DNA of 64,000 nt from Ananas comosus (lineage: Eukaryota; Streptophyta; Magnoliopsida; Poales; Bromeliaceae), in the NCBI RefSeq assembly GCF_001540865.1, contig NC_033641.1, positions 8,687,767 through 8,751,766 of the forward strand, read 5' to 3'. Within the stretch, counting starts at the first letter, position 1. Each line of letters starts with the position of its first letter. The notes under the pieces are model-generated. The model searched no databases. It saw only the letters and a program-made list of their open reading frames with translations, and was not told the origin of the DNA. Both the position numbers and the translations under genes were made by a program. Shown piece after piece: positions 12,281 through 23,498 of the stretch.

Positions 12281-12810
12281 CACTCCGATGATTCGTGCCT
12301 CGGAAGGCACAAAGGTCGAGCAAAAGCTACAACGCTGAAAGCTTAGCAGCTAGCCGAGGCAATTTGAACTAGATCTCATAAACCTCATGAATTTTTTATT
12401 TAAAATAATAAAAAGCTATAGTAAACGGATCATTAGTTTACTCGAGTTTTAGTTGTTTAAAGTTACCAGCATCACTCGGCAAACGTTCAAATTACCTCAT
12501 CTTTATAGGTTTAGTGCACTTTAAAACTATCTTTTAAGAAATATGATATATTTTGTTCTAGTTATAGAAACTAAATTTTAAAATTACAGTATAATAATGT
12601 AAAACATTCTAAAAATAAAAGTCGGCAACTAAAACTCGGGGAAGCAAGTGATCCGTTTACTATAGCATTTTAGTATTTTAAATAAAAGATCCATGAAGTT
12701 TATGAGATCTAGTTCAAATTGCCTCGGCTAGCTGCTAAGCTTTCAGCGTTGTAGCTTTTGCTCGACCTTCGTGCCTTCCGAGGCACGAAGGCTATCGTAT
12801 CATCGGAGTG
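12281..12810. mobile_element. Foldback MITE with CACTCCGATGAT ends
   Basis: The left terminus CACTCCGATGAT is repeated inverted at the right (...ATCATCGGAGTG). The inner sequence (CTAGCCGAGGCAATTTGAAC, GTTTACTCGAG) is mirrored about the centre near 12540, so it is an almost complete palindrome. It is bordered by (TA)n on the left and TA plus CT repeats on the right. No coding sequence. Confidence 0.8.
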
Positions 12811-12849
12811 AGATATATATATATATTTCTCTCTCTCTCTCTCTCTCTC

Positions 12850-13056
12850 TCGATCTGACGATATGATAGCCATCGAGCCTGCGGAGGCACGATGGTTCAA
12901 CAAAAGTTACTACGGCGAAGGTTTAGTTGCTAGCCGAGGCAATCTGAACTAGATGTGATAACTTTCATAAACGTTTGATTTAAAGTATTAAAAAGCCATA
13001 GTAAATGGATAGTTTGCTTATCAGATTTTTACTTGCCGATTTTTATTTTTAGAGTA
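12850..13056. mobile_element. Degenerate left part of a second CACTCCGATGAT-family element
   Basis: TGGTTCAACAAAAG...CTAGCCGAGGCAATCTGAAC corresponds to the arm of the element at 12281-12810. It runs into the assembly gap, so its full extent is unknown. Confidence 0.65.
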
Positions 13057-13081
13057 NNNNNNNNNNNNNNNNNNNNNNNNN
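13057..13081. other. Assembly gap of 25 N
   Basis: Run of 25 N within a foldback-element region, where hairpins and repeats make assembly hard. The true gap size may differ. Confidence 0.99.
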
Positions 13082-13430
13082 AAAAAAGTAGTTATTAATA
13101 TCTAATTTCGAATTAGAGATATTGATTCCTTGCCGTGTTAAATAGTATAAAGAATTTTTTTATCAAAATTTTCATCTGATTTGAACTTCTAACCGTAATT
13201 TACAATATTAGTATACATTCAAATCCATTTTAAAAATTTTTGATTTTAACTCTTTTCAATCTCTAGGTAAAAATGACATCGAAAAATTGTAGAATTAATT
13301 TTCCAATTATTTCATAATACCTATGATTAAAGTCCTAACGGATGCTGATCATCGTTATTAGAAAGCTTCATCCTTTGTTTCATGAAAATACTGACTTTAG
13401 CGATGCACGGAGGCTTCCATGCTCTTCTCC
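13082..13430. mobile_element. Degenerate right half of a long foldback MITE
   Basis: Internal segments (GATATTGATTCCTTG..., ATGACATCGAAAAATTGTAG, GGATGCTGATCATCG, GATGCACGGAGGCTTCC) correspond to the right-half pattern of the element at 18460-19002. It is strongly diverged. Confidence 0.5.
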
Positions 13431-14546
13431 AATGAACAAAGTACCTTCTCGATTTTAATATTATTAATTTATCTTTTATTATTATATTTTAAATAAATTT
13501 TATTTTCAGTTCTCGTTCATTTTGAGATATTTCACTTATGGACAATGATAAGTCGAATATTATTGATAATTTAGCTTCTATAGATCTAACAATTGTGATA
13601 TTATATCTTCGTCCTTCCTTCCAAGTTCCGATTGGCAATCGGATTATGTCTATCTCATCAAAATAATTTAAAAACTATGAGATGTTTCATACTTTCGAAA
13701 GATATAAATTAGTTCCTGTCTGTCCTATATATATATATATAGATGAGGGAGAGAGAGAAGTCATCTACAATGGTAAAATGTAAATTTCAACTATTATTTC
13801 ATTTTTTATACACATAGAACTGTTATAAGAAATGGCTAAAGAGTAGTTGTTATATAATATTTGTATTTTAGCCCTTTTTTTTTATTAATATAAATAGTTT
13901 TTTTTTTTTTTTTTTTTTTTTTCTTAAACAGCTTTTACCGTTATATTATTTTCGTGGAGATCCGGAGACACTAACTAATGGCTTCAAAAGCCTCCTTCAC
14001 TTTTTCATCACCGCTCCGGCATATGTTTCTGGTCCCGTCAAGTCGCATTAGAATTGTCTACAGGTTCTACCTTTCAATTATCCAAAGAAATCAGATGCGC
14101 GACTTCTGATGGGACGCAGCGCGACGTCAAGATTCCGCAAAATTCACTTATCTTCTCACTCTTCGACTTTTCACATTCCCAACATTTCTAAATACTTTTT
14201 GGGCCAAATGGTTTTCTGATCTCAAAAGCATGAATTCCTGAACCTCAAATATTGCTTGTCCTTCATAGTTCTATATATAAAAGATACTTCTTAATATTAC
14301 GATGTTTCAGGAACACATTGTATTTATTATTATCATTTGCTTCATCTTACCTTTTTCATCTCTGTTCGTTTAATCTACTTTAGATACTTTTACTACTTTT
14401 TCCTTCAGCAATATCAATCCTAAAATTATTAGTTAATATAATGGCTATTGGTTCCTCAATATATTGTTACAGAGTTGTGGAAACCAAAATTTGAACCTAA
14501 ACTTGTTAATTAGCTTAAAATGGGATTGTACAGTATACGCTATATA

Positions 14547-14599
<53 letters not shown>

Positions 14600-14728
14600 C
14601 GACCTAATGCCACCTATAGAGAGAGATAAAGTGAAAAACAAGCGAGAAGTTAAGAGAGAAATAGGAAAGAGATAATATATATTAATTTTTAAAAATAAGC
14701 ATAAATATTAAAATATTACGCTAAAGAA
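13431..14728. other. Non-coding intergenic DNA with (TA)n and poly-T tracts
   Basis: It contains poly-T at about 13898-13922 and (TA)n at about 14553-14597. No gene, tRNA or clear element ends were seen. Confidence 0.5.
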
Positions 14729-15160
14729 ACGATTAATTTCAGACAGCTCCCTACAAATATAGTGAATGACAAATATATTTCTACAAAGTTCAACTTTCAT
14801 ATATTGTCCCTATAAATTTAAGTCGTGATGTTTTTAAATATATTCCTACCATTAGAATCCATTAAAAAAATTTAGTTAATCATAGGTTAAATAGTTAACT
14901 CTGATTAGTTTTTGATATTTTTACCCCTCTTATATTATACTATTATGATTTTTTAAGGGATATATTTGTGATGGCAAAATTGAAAATATAAACAGTTTTC
15001 TAATGGTTCTCTAACAGTTCTCTGACCATGACAAATCAGAGGGATATATTTGAAAATATTAAAACTTTTACAGGGACAACATATATATATAAAATTTAAA
15101 CTTTATAGAAATAAATTTGTCATTTACTATATTTGCAGGGATCTGTATGAAATTAACCCT
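14729..15160. mobile_element. Foldback MITE, AGGGTTAATTTCAT family, copy 1
   Basis: Inverted ends with CTCCCTACAAATATAGTGAA on the left and TATTTGCAGGGATCTGTATG...AACCCT on the right. It is closely related to 15607-16019, with eroded flanks. No open frame is supported. Confidence 0.65.
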
Positions 15161-15598
15161 ATAATTAAATATGCATAGTTGCACTTACATATCTCACTTG
15201 CATTGCGTTTTGTGGTTGAGAAATATGCAATTCCAAATTTTTATTTGGCTGAGTGCAGTTGGAAGTTGTATTTGCATATTTTATTATTTCACATCTGAGA
15301 TGGTGAGATTATTTTCAAAGATTTTCTTTTTTTTTAGTACTAAAGAGGGGAGATGGTTGGTAAAATTACTCTTCTGCTGTATTTTGAACTACGTCCAATT
15401 TAATGGTGCTTTTACTTACAGAGTCAACTACAGCATGAAGATGCAACTACAGCAGGTAAAATAAAACTTTTGAGCTCATCAGAAGCCACACTTGCAATGA
15501 AGATTTAAATGCAAGACAACCCCTAATACTAAGAACGTTTGAAATCTCTTCATAATTATTGAAGTATATACGTGAAGAACTCAAAGCACTGTAGTATT
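15161..15598. other. Spacer between two related MITEs, no gene seen
   Basis: A 97-codon open frame at 15171-15464 matches no family I recognise and has no evident coding bias, so I do not call it a gene. Confidence 0.5.
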
Positions 15599-15606
15599 AA
15601 TTTATA

Positions 15607-16019
15607 GGGTTAATTTCATATAGGTCCCTATAAATATAGTAAATGACAAATATAATTCTATAAAGTTCAACTTTTATATGTTGTCCCTATAAAAGTCTTG
15701 ATATTTACAAATATGTTCATTTGGTTTGTTACCGTTAGAGAACTATTAGAGAACTGTTTATATTTTCAATTTTGCCATCACAAATATATCACCCCAAAAA
15801 TTATAACAATATAATATAAGAGGGGTAAAAATATCAAAAACTAATCATAGTTAAGTATTTAACGTATGGTTAACTAAATTTTGCTAACAGATTCTAACGG
15901 CAGAATATATATATTTGAAAATATTAGAACTTTTGTAGGAACAACATATGAAAATTAAACTTTGTAGGGATATATTTGTCATTCAGTATATTTGCAGAAA
16001 TATGTATGAAATTAATCCT
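15607..16019. mobile_element. hAT-like foldback MITE with 8-bp target duplication
   Basis: It starts GGGTTAATTTCATATAGGTC and ends with the inverted form (...ATGAAATTAATCCT). Flanks AATTTATA at 15599-15606 and 16020-16027 form a perfect 8-bp target site duplication, the length typical of hAT elements. It is 413 bp and non-coding; a sister copy is at 14729-15160. Confidence 0.75.
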
Positions 16020-16144
16020 AATTTATAACATTTTGAATAGTTTAGATAACATTTTTGATTGAGAATAATTTCATGTCATCAATCGTTTCTAGTGTAAGTC
16101 GTAAAGAGCATAGTTACTTCACATTACTGGCTGATGAGTTTATT

Positions 16145-16265
16145 ATTATTTTTTTTTGAGAGATATGTCGTCCGCTGCCCATTTCGTTTATTTTATTTAG
16201 AAATAAATTTAGCTGGAAATGTAAATAAACTAGGATTCGAACTTGGGACCTCGGGTACCAACTAC
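16145..16265 (-). mobile_element. tRNA-derived SINE, 5'-truncated
   Basis: On the reverse strand it matches the SINE at 23321-23480 from the B-box region (TTCGAATCCTAG) to the A-rich tail (poly-T here), but lacks the A-box end. Flanking TGATGAGTTTATT at 16132-16144 and 16266-16278 is a 13-bp target site duplication. The 5' truncation with an intact duplication fits LINE-driven retrotransposition. Confidence 0.85.
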
Positions 16266-16278
16266 TGATGAGTTTATT

Positions 16279-16895
16279 TCTAAAAGAAATGAACGAAGAG
16301 GATGGTATGCAATTTTAGATTTTTGGAATGCTTTGCTTCAAACAAAAAAAGAAGGAAAAAAAAAGAAAGAAAAGAAAAAAGAACTCCTTTCAAACAACCA
16401 ATCTAATCCATCAAAATAATGCATGCATGTTTTTCCAACCCTAATAAATGAACTAATTTTGAACCACTTTGGGCCCAGCCCAAAGCAATCAAACCAAACC
16501 CAACCCAACCCAACCCAACCCAAGTAATGTAATAATTCATCAGCATTCCTTTTTGAGAGAGATTGCACTTGTGAGGGAGTTGTCCGACCGTTGGTACTGC
16601 TAACTATTAATCTCAAAAATTTGAACTGTCAGAATAATCAATTTATTTAAAGTGTACAAATATAACACCTATGGATCTTGATTATAACTTGCCTCAATCC
16701 GACGATCTGTCACAAGACAAGATGCTGACTCCTTTAAGCCAGCAGCTTCGTTGTAGCTCTAGAGTTAATCCCATAGCCACCATGAGTTCTTGTAAGGTTT
16801 GTAAGACTTGCAACCGAAATCGGTGAGTGCGAGAATTGCAGAGTACTACATCGATGGTATGTCGGATGAAAATAAGCCAACTGTCGATGGTTTTG
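16279..16895. other. Non-coding DNA with a (CCAAC)n tract
   Basis: An (AACCC)n-like run lies at about 16494-16522. The open frames on the reverse strand (16338-16616, 16694-16906) are low-complexity or short. No gene was recognised. Confidence 0.5.
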
Positions 16896-18450
16896 TAATG
16901 ACCCAACCCGCTAGTAATAATAATTCGTCGGGTCTAAATCACCAATCCAAAATACTTAAGCCTAGTTATTAATAGTAGAGTGCGTGGTCTCTTATATTTT
17001 CAATCAAAATTTCTTTTCTCATCCGATGTAGAACTTCAAACCTAATCATATGTATAGATTATAATTATCAGGCAATCCAATCACACGTATAGATCAGAAT
17101 TATTAAACAATGTAAGATTCTAGAGGTAGCTCTTGGGGGTTTAAGAGATGACTGTCATCAAACCCGTAATGTAGCGCTTTGCCCTATATATATAGCACTT
17201 AGGTGTTATGGTTCTAACTGGTATTCGTCTCTAATACCAAATCTAACGATCCGATCTGCTATCAATAATAGCTCGTTGGGTCCAAAACATCGGTCCTGTT
17301 AGAACAAAATACCATACAAAAATCTGATTGTGACTAATTTTAAATAAAGACAATATCATACTTACAAATAATCACTAAATTCCAAATAAAGATTTTGATT
17401 GATCCGAAAGCGTGCTAGGTTCTGCACTAAGGCGTATTCCCGTCCTTACGTGCGGGATTAATCGGGAATAACACCCCAAGGTACGACCGGAATTTCTCCT
17501 CCTGCGAGCACGATCGTGAAGAAGGTTGACGGTGACTCTTTTAACACCCGGTGATAAGTAGATCAAGAGAAATAGAATAGAATTGAAATTAAAAATGAAA
17601 TACAATGCTTTTCTTCTACCGTGTTCTACCACGGATGAACAGTGCAATTTATATAAAGAGAGAGGAGGATGGAACGTGGGCAAAGTCTACAGCGGAACGT
17701 CCGCGACCGTAAGACGCGCGCACTACAACAAAAACGGTCTATAGCGATACTTTTAAATGTAGGTACATGTCAAAAAAATACTGCTAACTAAAATTACCGA
17801 CACTTTTAAAAAGTGTTGCTATATGGGGGGTCGCTAGGTATATAGTGACAGTTAAAGAGTGTCGCTATAACCTAAAAGAGTGCTGCTAATTTACCAACAC
17901 TTATTTAAGCATTTAGCAACCGCCGAAACTCTATCTCATTGGCTGCGGTGGCAGAGGAGGACGACAGGAAAGAATCTTCGTCTAGAATTTCAGTGGATTG
18001 AGTGAAGAGAGAAGAAAAGATGGTAATTGATTTTTCTTTTTTTTTCCTTTTCTATTTGTAATCGGGCCAAATGGACTGGGTGTGGTGGGTTGAGTAGAGT
18101 AATCTTTTATTTTTGGTTGGATTGGGCTTTATATTTAGGCATTAGTAGATATTTTTTTAAGTTTTAGCATAAATAGGACACTTACTCAAAAGTGTTCCAA
18201 ACATGTGTCCCTATAACATAATTCTGTTGTAGTGGCGTGCGCGTGCAACGCGGAGCCAGCGCGGAGAGAGCACGCGAGCCGTAACGTCCTTATAATAATA
18301 AATATAAAAATAAAAATAAAATAATTAATAAATTAAAATAATAAAATAATAATTATTAGGAAATTTTGGATTTTCACCAACAGGTCCCAAGTGTTTTATC
18401 CGAGATACTATTAATAGGGTGTGCAATCTCTTATATTTTAATAGTGTTAG
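16896..18450. mobile_element. Degenerate LTR-like sequence, interrupted by a CACTA MITE
   Basis: It begins TGTAATGACCCAACCCGC. Related direct-repeat pieces (CAATCTCTTATATTTTAATA and GGTCTCTTATATTTTCAATC; GCTCGTTGGGTCC and ATTCGTCGGGTCT) occur at both ends of the interval, and CATCCGATGTAGAACTTC resembles motifs found in plant LTRs. No retroelement protein is present. The assignment is tentative. Confidence 0.3.
17721..18234. mobile_element. CACTA MITE, copy 1
   Basis: It starts CACTACAACAAAAACGGTC and ends ...CAGAATTATG-type inverted repeat (TTCTGTTGTAGTG). Flanking GCG at 17718-17720 and 18235-18237 is a 3-bp target duplication. CACTA ends plus a 3-bp duplication define the CACTA/En-Spm superfamily. 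The subterminal repeats contain a TAGCGACACTTTTAAA-type motif. The interior (17940-18020) is GC-richer and gene-like but encodes nothing clear. 514 bp. Confidence 0.9.
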
Positions 18451-18459
18451 TTTTTGTAG

Positions 18460-19002
18460 GAGTGAGGTTACTATGCTTCTGAAAGCACGGAACCTTTCGT
18501 GCTTCCAGGTCACTTTTGATGTTGCGACTTTCGAATCGTCGATCGGCTCTGTTAAACTTGATTTAGAGTATTTGAAGTACCTAGAAAATAAATTTTGCAA
18601 TTTTTCGATATCATTTGCCTAGTGAACTAAGGGGCTCATAATTAACGGCTGAAAATAAAAATCTTACAAAACGTGATAATATGATATTAAAATTTTAGAT
18701 CAAAGATATTGATCTTGTTTTATATAGTATAAAGAATTTTCTATCAAAATTTCACGTGATTTGGATATTTCTACACCGTTAAACTTGCAAACGGCTCACA
18801 ACGGCCATTAAAATTATTGATTTTGAGTCCCTTCGATCACTAGGTAAATGATATCGAAAAATTATAAAATTTATTTTCTAAGTACTTCAAATATTCTAGA
18901 TCAAGTTTAACGGAGCCGATCGACGATTCAAAAGTCGCAATATCAAAAACGACATGAAAGCACGAAAGGCTCCGTACTTTTAGAAGCATAGTAGCCTCAC
19001 TC
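18460..19002. mobile_element. Mutator-type foldback MITE with 10-bp target duplication
   Basis: Ends GAGTGAGGTTACTATGCTTC and its inverted form (...GCATAGTAGCCTCACTC). GTTTTTGTAG is present at both 18450-18459 and 19003-19012. A 9-11 bp duplication with long inverted repeats is typical of Mutator-like elements. The internal halves mirror each other around about 18740. It shares its internal sequence with the elements embedded in (TA)n tracts elsewhere in the window, and so sets their likely superfamily. Confidence 0.88.
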
Positions 19003-19750
19003 GTTTTTGTAGTTACCTAAAACAATAGATTCATGGCATAGTAACGACACTCAGGATAAAATGCGTATCTAGTACTGTTACGCGGAGCTAGTGATTAATT
19101 TGGGTGCGAGAATGATTGCATTAGGAGTTATTTTTATAAACATGCATCTAATGCACCACTTTCAATATTTGATGAATAATTTTTTTTTAATTAAAGACAA
19201 AGTTTACAGAATTAATTAAACTCTGATTTTGATGCACTTGCATTTAAATTTGTAGTGTTCCAGAGGTTTGGATAGGATTGGCTACTGTATTAGTGACTGG
19301 TCGACACATTTGGAAAGTGTCGGACTGAGTCGGAATTGTTTCTGCACGAAATGGATGCAGAAATGGACTCGACGCACTCGAATAAGCAAAACTGAAGTTT
19401 TGCCAGATTCTGGCGCTCAGAACAGGATTTGGGTCGCCCAGAATTTGAGTGCAGAATTGAGCAAAACTGGAAACCAATTCGGATCCTAATTTCGGGTGCC
19501 CAGAAGTGGGTCCGAAAATTCACCTCGTGAATATCGTTTGAGCTGACACGTGTTTGTGGTAGATGAGATCCACCGGACTAGATTTAGGGCACAGCACACC
19601 GCAGGCGGAGGAGTCGAAGTGGGAGCTTTATATGGCCTGGAGGTTTCGGACGCCCAAAATGTTGTTTCGGGCGTCCGAAAGTGCTCGTTTCTGTAGGTGT
19701 AGCAGGTTTGTAGTGTTTGTTCATGGGGCTTACTTTATCCTTCCAGCACA

Positions 19751-19760
19751 CTATAAATAG
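19751..19760 (+). promoter_or_regulatory. TATA box of solo LTR A
   Basis: CTATAAATAG sits about 500 bp into the LTR, followed by a C/T-rich putative start region. Confidence 0.55.
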
Positions 19761-20404
19761 CTGGAGTTCGTCCCCAGTGAACTATTTTCATCCTCTCTTC
19801 ACAGTGAAGACCAAATTAGCATTTCAACCCCTCAAATTACTCCAAATTTTTCAATTTCCACCATTTCCTCCTTGAAGACTGCAGTTCCAGTAGAATTCCA
19901 ACAGCGACCTTCAGCGTTTTGACTCGTGTGCGACGTAGGAAGGTCGGATTGCTGTGAAACTTGGTTTGGTGGATTCTAGACTTCAAGAGAAATTCGTGGA
20001 GCCCATTTTGATAGAATTTGATTCAGGTTAGTATAGTCAAATTGCTATTCTTCTGGACTGCTGCAGTATTGAAGCTGAATTTTGAGTTTTGTGGGTTTTC
20101 TTGATGCAATTTTTGGAGGAAGCTAAGTTTTGGACCAGAGGGTGATGCTCCATCTCAGTTCACAGGATTTGGGACCTTTTCTCACCTGATTTGAAAATTG
20201 GAAGGTAAAGTTGACATTGTGAATGAGGTGAATTAAGCTTAGATGCTGAATTTTGAAGTATTGATGGAATTGGTGGTGTTTCATGTTCAGATCTTTGGAG
20301 AGGAGTGTGCTGATTGTGACCGAGCTTAGCAGGGTTTTCCGGCGACCTCTCGCTGCCGTAGACTGAGTGCTAGAGGTGGGTTAATCATCGGATTCTCCTC
20401 CTAA

Positions 20405-21129
20405 GGGCCCGTTTGGTTCGAGTTATGTAATATTACAAAGTATCTCGACATATCCAGGTATCTTGGATTTCGGCGTAAGATTACTACTGATGCCGCATTA
20501 GCGCGTTTGGTTTAATGCAGTAATGTAATACTAGATTACACTGTTTATAGCATTAATACGTTTGGTTCAGTTTTTAAAATTTAGTAATCTTGACATAAAA
20601 GTATAGTTTTTTTCAAAATTGTCCTTGTTGTGGTCATTTGAATATTATTTTTTGCGGAAATGACAAATGGAGGGAAGGAGATCATGATGATTACCTGGGA
20701 GGACGACGCAATAGAAGATGATAGGTGTTCGTACGCGTGCGCGAGAGAGAGAGAGAGAGAGAGATAGAGAGAAAGAGAGAGCGAGAGACGTTGAGAGAGA
20801 GAGAGAGCGAGAGACGTTGAGAGAGAGAGAGCGAGAGAAAGCGGCGTGCGAGAGAGAGGGGGGAAGGCGAGAGAGAGAGATGAAAATAATACTGTTAATT
20901 AGATTTGGGGTTGTTGGAGGGTAAAATTGTCATTTTACATAATATGTAGTATTAACGGGTTTTAGTAATGCAAGATACACGACCCCCCTCCCGTTAATAT
21001 TTTCGATGTAATCCTGCTCGATTTGTAATGCTACATTAACGACTAGATTACATAGCGGATTAACCAAACACAGTTATCCTGGCAGGATTGCCTGTAATCC
21101 TGCCAGGATAACTCGAACCAAACGCACCC
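20405..21129. mobile_element. Tourist-like MITE nested in solo LTR A
   Basis: Termini GGGCCCGTTTGGTTCGAGTT and the inverse ending AACTCGAACCAAACGCACCC, with TAA at 20402-20404 and 21130-21132. The 3-bp TAA duplication and this terminus identify PIF/Harbinger (Tourist) type. A (GA)n-rich stretch at about 20738-20880 creates a long Arg/Glu open frame that is not a gene. Confidence 0.9.
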
Positions 21130-22367
21130 TAAGTGTATGAATAGTCAACATGTATATTTTCAACCTTTGTATATCATATTTTTAGCTCGAATTCATCGAT
21201 TAGCATGTTAAACAAAATATGAATTTGGAGCATGCTGTAGTGAGTTAGATAAATTATAAATATTGGACTTTGAATTGACTTAGCAGAAAACCGGCGATTC
21301 TATACTGTCATATGTTAAAACTACTAGATCTAGCTCCAGAAGCCGTAGTTTTTTTGTATCGCCGCAGTTGGTGGGCAGTTGATACCCAGAATAGTATAGA
21401 ATGTTTTTACGCTCGTACCGAGATGCCGAGCTTATATTTACAGCAGTGTTTTAGGCTGTGTCGGATTGTCGGATGCCGTTGTGGTTGACGGTGGACCCAG
21501 ATAACGGTTTTTGTATCAGATTGTGCCGAGGGCACGTGAGTTGGATTCTTAGACCCTATTACTTGACTATAGCTTGTGAGAGCCTGATTGAGTTCGACAG
21601 AGATACGCTTGCATACTCGGTTGGGTAGCGCCTACGAGTACCACTCCGGAGTCGGGCTTTGTGCGTTTGCGTTGGTGTCGTTGTGTCCTAGTTGGACTTG
21701 CTCTTCACAGACGGCTTAGCATGGAGGTAGCTGTATAGCTTCGACAGGCGGGACGGGTGTCTTCACAGTCCCTAGTGAAATTGGGTCAGAGATTGCATTA
21801 TTCTACAGATAGTTAGTTTTGGATCATGATAGTAGAATGGCATATAGCTGTAGATTGTTTCCAGTTTCTTTACTATTATTTGTGCATACTTTCTGTAGAC
21901 TTGGTGGATGAACCGATGAGTTTGAGGGTGGTACCCACTGAGGATTACTTCTTTTACAGTAGTTCTCACGCCCAGTTGTTGCCCCTCTGTTTGCAGAGCC
22001 TTCTTCTTCGGCTGCTGCTATTGCGGATATCGATCGTGGAAAGGGAGTCGCAAGCTAGATCCCTTCCCGTTTTGCTGCTGATTTAGAGATATATCGGTTA
22101 CAGGTAGTTGTAGTTTTTTGTTCTTGTACATACTGCTGTTAGATCCTCGCTGGAGCGAGTATTTTTGTACTAGGATGCGATGTATGTATAGTGAACCAGT
22201 TTTACTTATATATTATTTTTTTTAGCAGCCCTATACTACTAGTTGTAGTGTTGTATGATTACAGTTATAGGTACAGCGATCGCTTCGTATATGGAAAAAA
22301 ATTTTATGTATACGGCGAGTCCGTTGGCGTGCCCGGGGAAACGAGTAATCCGGGGCGTGACAATATT

Positions 22368-23302
22368 AGAAGGTTTTAGCGGTTCATGTGGTGGTGCGCA
22401 ACAGGTGCACACAAATTTAGATATTTTAGATTATACCTACTTAATTAGAATTTAATTTTAAGATATAAATTGTTATGTGCAAAAGGTGTCGTTATAAACA
22501 TAGGGACTAAGTGCATAATGCACAAAATTATTACAATTTTTTTTAAAAAAAATATTCTTACATTGTATTTTTTTGTATAGTAATTTATACATAATTAATA
22601 TATTTTTTTATGAATATTAAAAAATAATTATATTATTCCTCAAGTTGTTTAAACTATAAAACATTATGGTTCTTGACATTATTTCTATCTTGACTTAACT
22701 ATTTAATTTCCTACCAATTGGAAAGGAAGATGCACAAAACTTTGAGATAAATTAAAGTCACAGTGAAAATTGGAATATAAAAATTTAAGTAAATATTGTA
22801 GTAGCTTAAATTATTGATAGAATAATCATTCTTATACATGAAATGTCTAAGATGCTTCACAAAAAAAATTAAGTGTGCTAAAAGATTAGCAAGCATATTT
22901 GAGACTTCATACATAAACCCAACCAAAAGCCTTGTTATTATATATATATACTTCAAAGTATAGAAATAGACAAATATAGCATATATAAATTAGATATATA
23001 GCATTTTGAAGGATCTATAACACGAGGGAATCATTTGCTTGAATGTAATTGTAGTGCAGTTGAAGATGCATACAATTAAAAATGCAGCAGTTATACTTAC
23101 ATGCATCTTATCTTTAATTAGATGTTGTACGTAAAAAGCGCTACAGCTATAAATAATTTATTTGATTGTATGAGGTTGAGAAGTAGCTACATTTGTAAAA
23201 TTTTATCACTTTATGTATAAGATAGTGATTTTACTATTTAATCAACAAATGTAATAAATTTAAAACATAAAGAATCACATACTTCAGAGTAAAATCACGT
23301 GT
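22368..23302. other. AT-rich intergenic DNA, no gene seen
   Basis: Nothing beyond low-complexity A/T tracts and a short (TA)n near 22938 could be identified. Confidence 0.55.
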
Positions 23303-23320
23303 AAAAACTTAGATCATGCT

Positions 23321-23480
23321 ACCGACCGTCTCTAAAGCAAGTGGCAAAGGGCTTGGTGGTTAGTACCCGAGACCCAAGTTCGAATACTAGTTGATTCACA
23401 TTTCCAGCTAAGTTTATTTCTAAATGAAATAAACAAAACGGGTAGCGTGCTACCTATCTCTCAAAAAAAAAAAAAAAAAA
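23321..23480 (+). mobile_element. tRNA-derived SINE, complete copy
   Basis: The head contains a pol III A box (TGGCAAAGGGC, 23342-23352) and B box (AGTTCGAATAC, 23377-23387), then a non-tRNA body (CATTTCCAGCTAAGTTTATT) and a poly-A tail. AAAAACTTAGATCATGCT occurs at both 23303-23320 and 23481-23498, an 18-bp perfect target site duplication. This is the reference copy for the partial or inverted members at 16145, 33259, 40850 and 43183. Confidence 0.95.
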
Positions 23481-23498
23481 AAAAACTTAGATCATGCT

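Larger units (their letters stand above)
19251..22362 (+). mobile_element. Solo LTR, copy A (interrupted by a MITE)
   Basis: It begins TGTAGTGTTCC and ends CCGGGGCGTGACA. It aligns in patches with the solo LTR at 26520-28951 from the start (GTCGAC...GTGTCGG) to the end (GGCGTGCCCGGGGAA). Flanks AAATT (19246-19250) and ATATT (22363-22367) are a 4/5 match as target duplication. A TATA box (CTATAAATAG, 19751-19760) marks the probable LTR promoter. Without the nested MITE (20405-21129) it is about 2.39 kb. No gag-pol lies on either side. Long LTRs of this kind fit Gypsy, but that is inference. Confidence 0.78.

Noticed and set aside
15171..15464. 97-codon open frame between two MITEs
   Set aside because: No recognisable domain, no upstream promoter signs and AT-rich composition; treated as chance.
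20718..20924. Open frame coding Arg/Glu dipeptides
   Set aside because: It is the translation of a (GA)n tract inside a Tourist MITE.
23321..23400. A real tRNA gene
   Set aside because: A and B boxes are present but there is no cloverleaf or acceptor stem; the poly-A tail and target duplication show a SINE.
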